Source: Streptomyces sp. BA2 (GTDB taxonomy: Bacteria > Actinomycetota > Actinomycetes > Streptomycetales > Streptomycetaceae). From it: a stretch of DNA of 64,000 bases. Positions 39,647 to 49,306 of the stretch are shown here, in pieces. The notes beneath the pieces were generated by a model that saw only the letters and a program-made list of their open reading frames with translations, was not told the origin of the DNA and ran no database searches. Every line of letters begins with the position of its first letter. Position 1 is the first letter of the stretch. Both the position numbers and the translations under genes were made by a program. The DNA lies in NCBI RefSeq assembly GCF_009769735.1, contig NZ_WSRO01000002.1:6088001-6152000 (forward strand). Direction: 5' to 3'.

Positions 39647-41191
39647 TCACGAGCAGACCGTGCCCTCCTTCGGCACCGTGCCGTCCAGCAGATAGCTGTT
39701 CACCGCGTTCCGCACGCACTTGTTCTTGCTGTCGTACGCCCCATGCCCCTGGCCCTTGTACGTCAGCTCGACGCCGACGCCCTTGCCCAGCGCGTCCGCC
39801 ATCTTCTTCGCACCCTCGTAGGGCGTGGCAGGGTCGCCCGTGTTGCCGATGACGACGATGGGCGGCGCGTCCTGCGCGCTGACGTCCGGGTGCTCGGCGG
39901 CGCCGTCCACCGCCCAGTCGGTGCAGCCGACCATGCCCCACGCCAGATAGTCGCCGAACAGCGGCGACGCCTCACGGAACCCGGGGAGCTTCTCCTCGAC
40001 GTACTCCGGCGTGTAGCGCGCCTTGTCGTCCGCGCAGTTGATGGAGATGTTGGCGGCCTGGATGTTGCTGTACGTACCGTCCTGGTTGCGGCCGTTCATG
40101 GAGTCGGAGAGCGCCATCAGGATCTTGCCGTCGCCGTCGTACGCCTCGTCGAGGCCCTCGGTGAGATACGGCCAGAAGTCCTCGGAGTACAGCGCCTGCG
40201 CGATGCCGTTCGTGGCGGCGGTCTGTGTCAGTTCGCGCGGGGCGATGGCGGGCAGCGGCTTGGCGTCCAGGTCCTTGAGGAGCTTGGCGATCCGCTCCTT
40301 GACGTCCTGCTCGGTGTCTCCGACGGGGCAGTCGGCGACTTTCGACGTGCAGTCCTTGGCGTAGTTGTCGAGTGCGAGCTGGAAACCCTCGGCCTGGCCG
40401 AGCGAGCCCTGCTCCGCCGTCTCGGTGGGGTCGACGACCGCGTCGAAGACGGCACGGCCCACCTTCTTGGGGAACAAGTGCGCGTAGACGCCGCCGAGTT
40501 CGGTGCCGTACGAGATGCCGAAGTAGTGCAGCTTCTCGTCGCCGAGCACCTGGCGCATCAGGTCCATGTCGCGGGCCGCGTCGGTGGTCCGTACGTGGGG
40601 GAGCACCTCGCCGGAGTTCTTCTCGCAAGCTCCGTTGAAGCCCTTCACGTTGGCGACGAGCTTCTTCCGCTCGGCGTCGTCGTCGGGCGTGGAGTCCTGC
40701 TGGAAGTACTCGTCGAGCTGTTCGTCGTCCTCGCACTTCACGCCCGCGCTGCGGCCGACGCCGCGCGGGTCGAAGCTCACCAGGTCGTAGCGGGTGCGCA
40801 GCTTGGCGTAGTCCTCCCCGAAGGCGGGCAGCGTGGTGATGCCCGAGCCGCCGGGGCCACCGAAGTTGAAGACGAGCGAGCCGATCCGCTGGCCCTTCTC
40901 GCCGCTCGCCGCGGCGCGGATCAGGGCGATGTCGAGCGTGTCCCCCTTGGGCTTGTCCCAGTCGAGGGGGGCCTTCATGGTGGCGCACTGCCATGCGGCG
41001 CCGCCGGGCAGCGGGGACGGGGCCTCACCTCCGCCTTCGGACGCGGCCGGTGCGCGGCATTCCTTCCAGCTGAGCTCCTGGGACGAGAGGTCCTCATCCT
41101 TGGAGTCCTTGGAGTCGTCACCGCCGCAGGCCGCGAGGGTCGCAGACAGCAGGACGACGGTGGCGGCGGCACGCGCCTTGAGGTTGGGCAT
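39647..41191 (-). CDS. Secreted TAP-like alpha/beta hydrolase lipoprotein, tandem paralogue
   Basis: A 514-residue paralogue of the preceding peptidase with the same layout. Lipobox ATLAAC lies near residue 22; FNFGGPGGSGI, FGISYGTELGG, VIGNTGDPATPYEG and GQGHGAYDSK give the oxyanion, Ser, Asp and His elements. Sequence outside these motifs has diverged, so the duplication is not recent and substrate range may differ. The ATG at 41191 is chosen for the signal peptide; GTG/ATG codons upstream add Arg/Pro residues. It ends convergently to nothing; both genes read away from the LPG-synthase-like gene's end. Confidence 0.9.
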   Translation of the reverse strand: MPNLKARAAATVVLLSATLAACGGDDSKDSKDEDLSSQELSWKECRAPAASEGGGEAPSPLPGGAAWQCATMKAPLDWDKPKGDTLDIALIRAAASGEKGQRIGSLVFNFGGPGGSGITTLPAFGEDYAKLRTRYDLVSFDPRGVGRSAGVKCEDDEQLDEYFQQDSTPDDDAERKKLVANVKGFNGACEKNSGEVLPHVRTTDAARDMDLMRQVLGDEKLHYFGISYGTELGGVYAHLFPKKVGRAVFDAVVDPTETAEQGSLGQAEGFQLALDNYAKDCTSKVADCPVGDTEQDVKERIAKLLKDLDAKPLPAIAPRELTQTAATNGIAQALYSEDFWPYLTEGLDEAYDGDGKILMALSDSMNGRNQDGTYSNIQAANISINCADDKARYTPEYVEEKLPGFREASPLFGDYLAWGMVGCTDWAVDGAAEHPDVSAQDAPPIVVIGNTGDPATPYEGAKKMADALGKGVGVELTYKGQGHGAYDSKNKCVRNAVNSYLLDGTVPKEGTVCS

Positions 41192-41266
41192 GCTCCCCAT
41201 CCTGCGGGGGGCGCAGACGGGGCGCACGGCTGGCTCGGCCTTCCGTGAACAGGCGTCCTTCTGTTG

Positions 41267-41319
41267 AAGAAGGCCCCTCCTTCCAAGAAGGCCCCTTCTT
41301 TAAAGAAGGCCCTTCCTTG
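41267..41319. repeat. Three 18-bp repeats across the 3' end of LPG-synthase-like gene
   Basis: AAGAAGGCCCCTCCTTCC (41267-41284), AAGAAGGCCCCTTCTTTA (41285-41302) and a 17-base third copy to 41319. The middle unit contains the self-complementary AAGAAGGCCCCTTCTT, and the gene's stop codon (41300-41302) lies inside the array. It may act as a terminator cluster. Confidence 0.75.
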
Positions 41320-44167
41320 TCAGGTGGTTGAAGAACAGCCACCCCGGAAGCACCGGCAGCCACAGCGTGAGGAGCCGGTACAGAAGCACGGCCGGCGCCG
41401 CGACGTCCTTGGGTACGCCCACCGCGATGAGACCGAAGGTGAGCGTCGCCTCGACCGCTCCGACACCGCCGGGCGTGGGCGCAGCGGAGCCGAGCGCGTT
41501 GCCGGCGAGGAAGACCACGGCGACGCTGGCCAAGGTCAGCGGCTTCATCTCCGTAGTGCTGAAGGCACGTACCGAAGCGTCGAGACAGAGCACGAACAGG
41601 AGCGTCAGGAGCAGCATGCCGCCGATGCCGGTGAGCAGCTTCTGCGGGCGCTGCAGCACGTCGAGCATGCGCGGCACGACGCCCGCGAACAGCGACCGCA
41701 CGCGCGTGACCACGAACTTCCGCAGGAACGGGATCGCGGTCACCACGAGCACGAGCACCGCGACCGAGAGGAGACCGGCGATGACGGTCCGGGACGGCGA
41801 AAGGGACGGCGTCTTCTCCGTACCGGTCACATACCCGAAGATCATCAGCAGCATGATGTGCGAGCCCAGCCCGAACAGCTGCGAGGCCCCGACGCTCGCC
41901 ACCGCGAGGCCGGAACGCACCCCGGAGCGCTGCAGGAAGCGCGTGTTGAGCGCGACGCCGCCCACCGCGGCGGGCGCCACGATCTTCACGAACGACCCGG
42001 CGACCTGCGCCTGCACGGCCCGCAGGAACGGCACACGCTCCGGGACGAAGCCGAGCAGGCTCATCGCCGCCGCGAAGTAGCTCAGCGCCGAGCACGCCAC
42101 GGCCACGGCGACCCAGCCCCACTCGGCCTCGCCGATGATCGTGTTGAAGTCGACGTGAGTGAGCTGGGAGAGCAGGAAGTACGCGCCGATGGCACCGGCG
42201 ATGAAGCTGATGAGCGTGCGCGGCCTGATCCGCTCCAGCTGAGCGGGCTCGACGGGCGCCTGCGGCCGGATGAGCAGCACCTGGTGGCGGATCTGGGTGA
42301 GCAGATCCTCCTCGCGGGCCTGTTCGAGCGCGACGTCTATCGCCTGCTTCTCCGCCTGCTTCTCCGCGCGCACGGTCTTGCGGTCGGGAGCCTTGGCGCC
42401 GTCGACGGTCTCCGCCACTTCCGCCGCGGCGTTGGCGTCCGCCTCCGCCGCGCGGGCCAGCTTGTCCTTGCGGGACGCCTCAAGGACCGCCTCGCGCTCG
42501 CGCTGCGACCGCTCCCTGGCCAGCTTGCGCAGGGTCCCGCGGGTGGACCGCGTCAGGGCGATGGGCTGGAGCAGCGGAAGACAGTCGGCGACCGTGTCGG
42601 GGCCGAGCACGTCGACCGCGGTCGCGACCGCGCGCTCGGCGCCCACGCGAAGACCGAAGGCGGTCAGGAGCTGGGCGATGTCCATCCGCAGGACCAGGTC
42701 GCCCGCGGCGATCTCACCGCCCCGCAGGTCGGTCAGGATCACCGTGCCGGAACGATCCACCAAAATCGCGTCGCCCGCGAGCCTGCGGTGCGCGATCCGC
42801 CGCGACTGGAGCGCCTGCACCTGCCGCCAGGTGTCGCACAGCAGCTCATCGGTGATGACGTCGTCCGGCAGGGAGTCCAGGGTGCGGCCGCCCGTGTGCT
42901 CGTAGACGAGTATCACCGCGTCGGGGCCGAGCTCGGAGGTGGCGATCAGCTTGGGTGCGTTGGCCCCGGCCGCGATCGCCGCGTACGCCAGGAGGGCCTC
43001 CTGCTCCAGGGCCTGGCGCAGCGACTGCAGGCTGCGGCGCTGGGTGATGCCGCGCAACGTGAGCCTGCGCCACACGCGGTAGAAGAAGCCCTGCGCCTGC
43101 TGTTCGCGGTCGATGACCGTGACGTCGAGGGGCGGGCCGTCCTCAAGGGTGACGAAGTAGCGGCGGCCCCGGTCGCCGTGCTCGCTGTCCGGGGAGTCCT
43201 CGCGGGATGCGCTCACCGGGCGGAAGCCGACGTGCCGCAGGCCGGCGAGCAGCGTCTGGCCGGTGGGCCTGACGTTCGGGGAGCCGACCGCGTACAGCGT
43301 GCCGTAGGCCACGCTCCAGCCGAGCAGGACCGTCAGGATGATCGAGAACGGCGTCGTGTAGCCGGTGACCAGCATGGTGAAGGCGTCGAGCAGGAGCACC
43401 ACCCACAGGACCACACGCCAGCGTGGTCGCCGGGACATCCCCACCGCTGTCATGTACGCGATGACGGGGGCGAGATAGCCGTGCACGGGGTCGGTGAGCG
43501 CGTGCAGCTCGCCGGGGGACGGCCGGGTCAGAGCCTCCTGGAGGGAGTCCGGTGCGGCCTTGGCGACCCAGAGGTCGGTGGCGAGCGTCACGCCGTGCGC
43601 GAGGACGGCCGCGAGGACGCCGTCAGCGATGCGCAGCCCGTCCCGTTTGACCAGGCGCTCGATCGCGAACGCGACGGGCACGAGCAGCACGCCGATGCTC
43701 GCGGTGAGGCCCGCGAACTTGATCAGGAGGTCGGGCGCCTGGTCCGTGCCCTTGTCGATGTCCTGGGCGAGCCCCGACGTCGTGCCGTGCGCGAACGCGG
43801 CGATGGCGAGGACGACGGCGATCCCGAGGATGCCGACGAGCAGCCGCATCAGGTCCGACGGGCGGTGCACGCGCGCGGCGAGCAGCGGTTCGTCACCGGC
43901 GACGCGGTCGGCGTGGGCTCCCTCGCCGTCGGCGCAGTCGTCGGCACACTCGTCGGGCACGAAGGCGGCGTGGGCGTCCTGCTCGGCCGCGGGTCGCCCG
44001 TCCTCGTCCCTGCCGGACTTCTCGCGCTGCTCGGACTTCTCGTGCTTCTCGTGCTTCTTCAGGGAGTGCCCACCGGTGTCCGGGTGCGCCTCGGCCGCAG
44101 GGGTGCCCGCCGTCTCATCGGGGTGCACATCCTGCTGCTCCGTCGCCTCTTCTTGATCTCGTATCAC
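41300..44167 (-). CDS. LPG-synthase-like membrane protein with kinase-like domain
   Basis: A 955-residue membrane protein. An acidic disordered leader is followed by about seven helices (residues 105-320), a cytosolic kinase-like domain (about 330-560) and a C-terminal LPG_synthase_TM/AglD-type flippase domain (about 640-955, with PAAVGGVALNTRFLQ and SAAPTPGGVGAVEATL). In the kinase-like domain the catalytic loop reads IAHRRLAGDAILVD and the DFG region LTDLRGG, so the HRD Asp is absent and phosphotransfer is doubtful. It may sense a ligand and control lipid or polyprenol flipping. Start is GTG at 44167. It is divergent from the ATL gene. Confidence 0.85.
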   Translation of the reverse strand: MIRDQEEATEQQDVHPDETAGTPAAEAHPDTGGHSLKKHEKHEKSEQREKSGRDEDGRPAAEQDAHAAFVPDECADDCADGEGAHADRVAGDEPLLAARVHRPSDLMRLLVGILGIAVVLAIAAFAHGTTSGLAQDIDKGTDQAPDLLIKFAGLTASIGVLLVPVAFAIERLVKRDGLRIADGVLAAVLAHGVTLATDLWVAKAAPDSLQEALTRPSPGELHALTDPVHGYLAPVIAYMTAVGMSRRPRWRVVLWVVLLLDAFTMLVTGYTTPFSIILTVLLGWSVAYGTLYAVGSPNVRPTGQTLLAGLRHVGFRPVSASREDSPDSEHGDRGRRYFVTLEDGPPLDVTVIDREQQAQGFFYRVWRRLTLRGITQRRSLQSLRQALEQEALLAYAAIAAGANAPKLIATSELGPDAVILVYEHTGGRTLDSLPDDVITDELLCDTWRQVQALQSRRIAHRRLAGDAILVDRSGTVILTDLRGGEIAAGDLVLRMDIAQLLTAFGLRVGAERAVATAVDVLGPDTVADCLPLLQPIALTRSTRGTLRKLARERSQREREAVLEASRKDKLARAAEADANAAAEVAETVDGAKAPDRKTVRAEKQAEKQAIDVALEQAREEDLLTQIRHQVLLIRPQAPVEPAQLERIRPRTLISFIAGAIGAYFLLSQLTHVDFNTIIGEAEWGWVAVAVACSALSYFAAAMSLLGFVPERVPFLRAVQAQVAGSFVKIVAPAAVGGVALNTRFLQRSGVRSGLAVASVGASQLFGLGSHIMLLMIFGYVTGTEKTPSLSPSRTVIAGLLSVAVLVLVVTAIPFLRKFVVTRVRSLFAGVVPRMLDVLQRPQKLLTGIGGMLLLTLLFVLCLDASVRAFSTTEMKPLTLASVAVVFLAGNALGSAAPTPGGVGAVEATLTFGLIAVGVPKDVAAPAVLLYRLLTLWLPVLPGWLFFNHLTRKGLL

Positions 44168-44319
44168 CAGTCACCGCCCGCACGATGGTGGCATGCCCCA
44201 CCGACAGAGGGGGGCATCAGGGTGCAATGCGGGGGCGCAAAGTGTTCACCGAGCTCCAGTTTGTCTCGTACCGCACACTCTGTCGCGGGCCGCTCACGGT
44301 GTCGGTGGGGTACGGCAGG

Positions 44320-44763
44320 ATGGTCCGGATGAGCGAGGAGAGCGGACCGGAGCAAGGGCTTCCGGAGTACCCGGAGTACGCGGAGCGGGTCCTCGAGGTC
44401 GCGGAGCTGATCCCTCCGGGGCGGGTGATGACGTACGGGGACGTCGCCGAGTGGCTGGAGGAGGGCGGGCCCCGGCAGGTCGGCCGGGTGATGGCCCTCT
44501 ACGGGGGTGCGGTTCCGTGGTGGCGTGTGGTGCGCGCGGACGGCCGGCTGCTGCCGGGCCACGAGCTGCGGGCGCTCGGCCACTACCGTACGGAGGCCAC
44601 GCCGTTGCGTGAGGCGGGCCGCGCGTCCGAGGGACATGTACCGCGCCTCGACATGCGGCGGGCGCGCTGGGACGGCACGGCAGCTGTCCACGACGCGGCG
44701 GGCGGCGGCGCGGCGGACAGTGGCGAGGCCGCTCACCCGCGGGCTCCGGAGGCTCACACCTGA
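44320..44763 (+). CDS. Alkyltransferase-like (ATL) MGMT-family protein
   Basis: A 147-residue DNA-binding protein of the MGMT superfamily. The helix-turn-helix PGRVMTYGDVAEWLEE and the Arg-finger region QVGRVMA are conserved. In place of the alkyl-accepting PCHRV motif it has PWWRVVRADG, that is Trp for the reactive Cys. Such ATL proteins bind O6-alkylguanine and hand the lesion to nucleotide excision repair. A C-terminal extension of about 40 residues is low complexity. Start: ATG at 44320 with GGTGGGG nine bases upstream, or ATG at 44329. It precedes the adnAB helicase-nuclease locus. Confidence 0.88.
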   Translation: MVRMSEESGPEQGLPEYPEYAERVLEVAELIPPGRVMTYGDVAEWLEEGGPRQVGRVMALYGGAVPWWRVVRADGRLLPGHELRALGHYRTEATPLREAGRASEGHVPRLDMRRARWDGTAAVHDAAGGGAADSGEAAHPRAPEAHT

Positions 44764-44930
44764 CAGCTTCGGCCATCCCGCGGAGTCGTGGAGGACCGGT
44801 GGCCCGTACGGGGGAAGCCACGCGTCCCGCACGCCCGCTGGCGTAGCGTCGACAGCACGCATTTCTCTCACCCCGCAGCCATCGCGCAGCCGATTTTCAC
44901 CACGTACACCCACCAGGACCGGCGACCCAC

Positions 44931-47900
44931 GTGAGCTCCACTTCTTCCGCCCGGCACACCCGGCACCCGTCGCACCAGCAGGTGCGACAGGGGTCCCAGG
45001 GCGCCTATCGACTGGTGCGTACCCCGCCGGTCCGCGTGGATCCCCCTCGTCTTGACGCACGGCAGCGCGCGGTGGTTGACCATGCCGGAGGGCCGCTGCT
45101 CGTCCTGGCGGGGCCCGGCACGGGCAAGACGACGACGCTCGTGGAATCCGTCGCCGCGCGGATCGCGAAGGGCACGGAGCCGGAGCGGGTTCTGGTCCTC
45201 ACCTTCAGCCGCAAGGCCGCGGTGGAACTGCGCGACCGCATGGCGCTGCGCATAGGAGCGGCCAACGCCCCGCAGGCGACGACCTTCCACTCCTTCTGTT
45301 ACGCCCTCATCCGCGCCCACCAGGACGCGGACCTGTTCGTCGAGCCCCTCCGCCTCCTCTCCGGTCCCGAGCAGGACGTGGCCGTACGGGAGCTCCTCGC
45401 GGGCCAGATCGACCTGGCGGGCGAGGGGCGCTCCCACGTCCGCTGGCCGGACGAGCTGCGCGCCTGCCTGACGACACGGGGCTTCGCCGACGAGGTGCGC
45501 GCGGTGCTCGCCCGGAGCCGTGAGCTCGGCCTCGGCCCCGACGCCCTGGAGGCCTTCGCCCGCCGCGCGGGGCGCCCGGACTGGGGCGCGGCGGCGGCGT
45601 TCCTCGCGGAGTACCTGGACGTACTCGACATGCAAGGAGTGCTCGACTACGCGGAACTGGTGCACCGCGCGGTGCTGCTCGCGCGGCGTCCCGAGGTCGC
45701 ACGGGCGCTCGGCGCGCAGTACGACGCGGTGTTCGTGGACGAGTACCAGGACACGGATCCGGCGCAGGTACGGCTGCTGCACGCGCTTGCCGGGGGCGGG
45801 CGCTCCCTTGTCGCTTTCGGCGACCCGGACCAGTCGATCTACACCTTCCGGGGCGCCGACGTGAACGGCATCCTGGAGTTCCCCGACCGCTTCCCGCGCG
45901 CGGACGGCACCGCGGCGCCGGTGGAGGTCCTGACGACGTCCCGCAGGTCGGGAGCCGGTCTGCTGGCCGCCACGCGCCTGCTCACCCGCCGCATGCCGCT
46001 GACCAGGCTGCCCGCGGAGAAGGTACGGGCCCACCGGGAGCTGGCGGCGGTCAGGGATGGCGGCCGCGTGGAGACCTACACGTACCCCACGTCCGGCGCC
46101 GAGCTCGACAACATCGCGGACATCCTGCGCCGCGCGCACCTGGAGGACGGCGTCCCCTGGGGCGAGATGGCGGTCCTGGTCCGCGCGGGAGCCCACACGA
46201 TCCCCGCGGTCCGCCGCAGCCTCACCGCGGCCGGCGTCCCCCTGGACATCGACGGCGACGACATCGCCCTGCGCCATGAGCCGGCGGTCACGCCACTGCT
46301 GACGGCGCTGCGGGCGGTGGCGACGGCGGTGGTGTCCGAGCCGTCGCCTGGCGGGGCGGGGGGCGAGGCTGGGGTGGAGGCCGAGTCCGAGGCCGGGCAG
46401 CTCATGGCCGATGCCGATGCTGAGTCCGAGTCCGAACCCGGACTCGCGGCTCGTCAGGCGCCCGAGCCTGAAGCCGGGCGTGATCCCGTGTCCGAGTCCG
46501 AGCCCGCGTCCGAGCTCGGCTCGGCGTCGGAGCCCGAGGCGGGAGTTGTGGCCGACCCCGTACCCGAGCCCGAAGCCGTCTCCCCGACCACCTGGCTCGA
46601 CACCGAGACCGCCCTGGCCCTTCTCACGTCCCCCCTCGCGGGCATGGACGCCGCCGACCTGCGCCGCCTCGGCCGCGCTCTCCGAGCGGAGGAGCGTGCC
46701 GCGGGGAACCATCTGCCGCCGCCCTCCGATGAGCTCCTTGCCCGTGCGCTGGCCGAGCCGGAGCGGCTCGTCGCGCATGATCCCGCGTACGCGCGTGGCG
46801 CCCAGCGGCTCGGTGCGCTGCTGCGCAAGGCCCGGGAGCGGCTCGCGGGCGGCGGCACCGCCGAGGAGGCGCTCTGGGAGCTGTGGGACGGCACACCGTG
46901 GCCACGCCGCCTGGAGCGGACCGCGCGCCGCGGAGGCGCCGCCGGGCGCAACGCGGACCGCGATCTCGACGCGGTCTGCGCCCTGTTCGCGTACGCCTCA
47001 CGTGCGGAGGAGCGCACCGGAGGGCGCGGCGCCCTCAACTTCCTGGAGGAGACCGAGGCGCAGGACATCGCCGCGGACACCCTCACGCGCAGGGCGGTAC
47101 GCCCCGACGCCGTACGCCTGATGACGGCGCACCGTTCCAAGGGCCTCGAGTGGCGGCTCGTGGTGGTCGCGGGTGTCCAGGAGGGCCTCTGGCCCGACCT
47201 GCGCCGCCGCGGCTCCCTCCTGGAGGCCGACCGCATCGGAAGCGACGGCCTCGCCGAGCCCCTCACCCCCGGAGCGCTCCTCTCCGAAGAACGCCGGTTG
47301 TTCTACGTGGCCGCCACGCGCGCGCGTGAACGCCTCGTCGTCACCGCCGTCAAGGCACCCGCGGACGACGGCGACCAGCCCTCCCGCTTCCTCACCGAAC
47401 TCGGCGTCGAACCCAAGGACATAACGGGCCGCCCACGCCGCCCCCTCTCCGTCTCCGCGCTCGTCGCCGAACTGCGCTCCACCACCGTCGACCCCCGGGT
47501 GTCGGAGCCGCTGCGCGAGGCCGCCGCCCACCGCCTGGCCCGGCTCGCCGCGCTGAGCGACGCCGACGGGCGCCCCCTCGTGCCGTCCGCGCACCCGTAC
47601 CGCTGGTGGGGCATGTACGAGCCGACGGCGAGCGAGGTCCCTCTGAGGGACCGCGACAAGCCCGTCGTCCTCTCCGGAAGCGCCCTGGATCAGCTCGCCA
47701 ACACCTGTTCCCTGCAGTGGTTCCTGGGCCGCGAGGTGAAGGCGGACGCCCCGGCGACCGCCGCCCAGGGCTTCGGCAACGTGGTGCACGTCCTGGCCGA
47801 CGAGGTCGCGTCCGGCAGGACACCCGCCGACCTCGCCGTCCTCATGGAGCGCCTCGACTCGGTCTGGGACGCGCTGGCCTTCGACGCCCCCTGGAAGTCG

Positions 47901-48464
47901 ACGCAGGAGAAGGAGCACGCGCGCGTGGCGCTCGAACGCTTCCTCCAGTGGCATGTGATGGACCGCGCGACCCGCACCCCCGTCAGCAGCGAGCACGACT
48001 TCGACGTGACCCTCGAAGCGGGGCCCTACGAAGTACGCGTGCGCGGCTCCATGGACCGCGTCGAGCAGGACGCGCAGGGGCGTGCCTACGTAGTCGACTT
48101 CAAGACCGGCAAACAGACCCCCAGCGCGGCCGAAGTGGCCCGCCACCCACAGCTCGCCGTCTACCAACTCGCCCTCCGCGAGGGCGCGGTCGACGACGCT
48201 TTCGAAGGCGTACGTCCGGAGGCGGGCGGCGCGGAACTGGTGCAGCTGCGTCAGGGCGCCGCCAAGAAGGACGGCGGCGAGACCCTCCCCAAGGTGCAGG
48301 CCCAGGAGCCGCTCGCCGGGGAGTGGGTGGGCGACCTCCTGGCCACCGCGGCCGGCAAGGTCCTCGACGAACGCTTCTCGCCCACGACGGGCCAGCACTG
48401 CACGCACTGCGCCTTCCGCGCCTCGTGCAGCGCCAAGCCGGAGGGCCGGCAGGTCGTGGACTGA
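44931..48464 (+). CDS. adnA: AdnA: UvrD-like helicase with Fe-S RecB-family nuclease
   Basis: A 1177-residue subunit of the actinobacterial AdnAB double-strand-break resection complex. UvrD motifs: GPGTGKTTTL near residue 60, FVDEYQDTDPAQV near residue 270 and FYVAATRARE near residue 790. The C-terminal nuclease has VVDFKTGKQ, and its Cys set NTCSLQW plus CTHCAFRASC fits a 4Fe-4S cluster as in AddB/AdnA. Residues about 475-550 form an acidic Glu/Ser/Pro low-complexity insertion absent from the core fold. Start is GTG at 44931. A lipoprotein gene separates it from adnB. Confidence 0.92.
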   Translation: MSSTSSARHTRHPSHQQVRQGSQGAYRLVRTPPVRVDPPRLDARQRAVVDHAGGPLLVLAGPGTGKTTTLVESVAARIAKGTEPERVLVLTFSRKAAVELRDRMALRIGAANAPQATTFHSFCYALIRAHQDADLFVEPLRLLSGPEQDVAVRELLAGQIDLAGEGRSHVRWPDELRACLTTRGFADEVRAVLARSRELGLGPDALEAFARRAGRPDWGAAAAFLAEYLDVLDMQGVLDYAELVHRAVLLARRPEVARALGAQYDAVFVDEYQDTDPAQVRLLHALAGGGRSLVAFGDPDQSIYTFRGADVNGILEFPDRFPRADGTAAPVEVLTTSRRSGAGLLAATRLLTRRMPLTRLPAEKVRAHRELAAVRDGGRVETYTYPTSGAELDNIADILRRAHLEDGVPWGEMAVLVRAGAHTIPAVRRSLTAAGVPLDIDGDDIALRHEPAVTPLLTALRAVATAVVSEPSPGGAGGEAGVEAESEAGQLMADADAESESEPGLAARQAPEPEAGRDPVSESEPASELGSASEPEAGVVADPVPEPEAVSPTTWLDTETALALLTSPLAGMDAADLRRLGRALRAEERAAGNHLPPPSDELLARALAEPERLVAHDPAYARGAQRLGALLRKARERLAGGGTAEEALWELWDGTPWPRRLERTARRGGAAGRNADRDLDAVCALFAYASRAEERTGGRGALNFLEETEAQDIAADTLTRRAVRPDAVRLMTAHRSKGLEWRLVVVAGVQEGLWPDLRRRGSLLEADRIGSDGLAEPLTPGALLSEERRLFYVAATRARERLVVTAVKAPADDGDQPSRFLTELGVEPKDITGRPRRPLSVSALVAELRSTTVDPRVSEPLREAAAHRLARLAALSDADGRPLVPSAHPYRWWGMYEPTASEVPLRDRDKPVVLSGSALDQLANTCSLQWFLGREVKADAPATAAQGFGNVVHVLADEVASGRTPADLAVLMERLDSVWDALAFDAPWKSTQEKEHARVALERFLQWHVMDRATRTPVSSEHDFDVTLEAGPYEVRVRGSMDRVEQDAQGRAYVVDFKTGKQTPSAAEVARHPQLAVYQLALREGAVDDAFEGVRPEAGGAELVQLRQGAAKKDGGETLPKVQAQEPLAGEWVGDLLATAAGKVLDERFSPTTGQHCTHCAFRASCSAKPEGRQVVD

Positions 48465-48577
48465 CCTCCCTGGTGGCTTCAGTGGCCAACGTCACCTCTC
48501 GCCACTCGGGTTCATAGCAGCCGCACAGGCCATCTAAAGTCGCCGCAAAGCTCATCGTCTTTTGAGGAGAAACACAC

Positions 48578-49273
48578 ATGGCAGCCAACCGGAAGCTCCT
48601 GGCCGCGGCAGTCGCCTGTGCCGCCGCGTTCGTCGGCATCACGGGCTGCTCCAGCGAGGACAAGGACCCCTTCGAGGGGATGAGCGCCGACAAGATCGCC
48701 AAGAAGGCGGCCGACGCGTCCAAGGACGCGGGCTCCTTCAAGGTGACCGGCGAGGGCAAGCAGGGCGCCGAGACGGTCAAGGTCGACTTCTCGGTCGCCA
48801 AGTCCGGTGACTGCAAGGGCAAGGTGGGCGGCGGCGCGGGTGGCACCGCCGAGCTGCTCGTGTCCGACAAGACCCAGTACATCAAGGGTGACGAGGCGTA
48901 CTGGAAGAAGGCCATGGGCGGCAGCGGCAAGGCGTCGACCCTCAAGGACAAGTGGGTCAAGGCGCCGAGCGGCGGGAATGGCGGCGTCTGTGACCCGGAC
49001 GCGATGTTCCAGTCGAAGGAACTCAAGAAGCTCGAGCGCGAGAAGGACTCCGAGGTCGGCGGCAAGAAGGCGGCCGTCCTCACGAAGGACGACTCGGGCA
49101 AGAAGACGACCTTCTACGTCGCCGCCGAGGGCAAGCCGTACTTCCTGAAGATCGTCACCTCGGGCAAGGAAGACCCGGGCACGATGAACTTCACCGACTA
49201 CGGCAAGCCCGTCGCCGTCAAGGCCCCGGCTCCGGGCGACGTCATGGACATGGAAGAGCTCATGAAGCCCTGA
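48578..49273 (+). CDS. Putative lipoprotein, LppX/LprG-like fold
   Basis: A 231-residue exported lipoprotein with the signal core LLAAAVACAAAFVGITGC; the lipobox is GITGC with Cys near residue 24. The Lys-rich mature part (GSFKVTGEGKQGAETVKVDF, VADKTQY-like strands, DPDAMF) resembles the gene at 13645, and both look like LppX/LprAFG-type lipid-binding folds. ATG at 48578 follows GAGGAG. Its position between adnA and adnB is unexpected for DNA repair and may reflect only insertion into the operon region. A hairpin follows it. Confidence 0.82.
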   Translation: MAANRKLLAAAVACAAAFVGITGCSSEDKDPFEGMSADKIAKKAADASKDAGSFKVTGEGKQGAETVKVDFSVAKSGDCKGKVGGGAGGTAELLVSDKTQYIKGDEAYWKKAMGGSGKASTLKDKWVKAPSGGNGGVCDPDAMFQSKELKKLEREKDSEVGGKKAAVLTKDDSGKKTTFYVAAEGKPYFLKIVTSGKEDPGTMNFTDYGKPVAVKAPAPGDVMDMEELMKP

Positions 49274-49306
49274 CACCCGAAAAACCCTGACGCCAGTAGC
49301 GACAGC

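Noticed and set aside
41264..44332. A 1022-codon open frame on the plus strand opposite the LPG-synthase-like gene
   Set aside because: Its composition (Arg, Gly, Asp, His-rich, no domain) is that of an antisense shadow created by high-GC codon bias; the minus-strand frame has clear membrane helices and family motifs.
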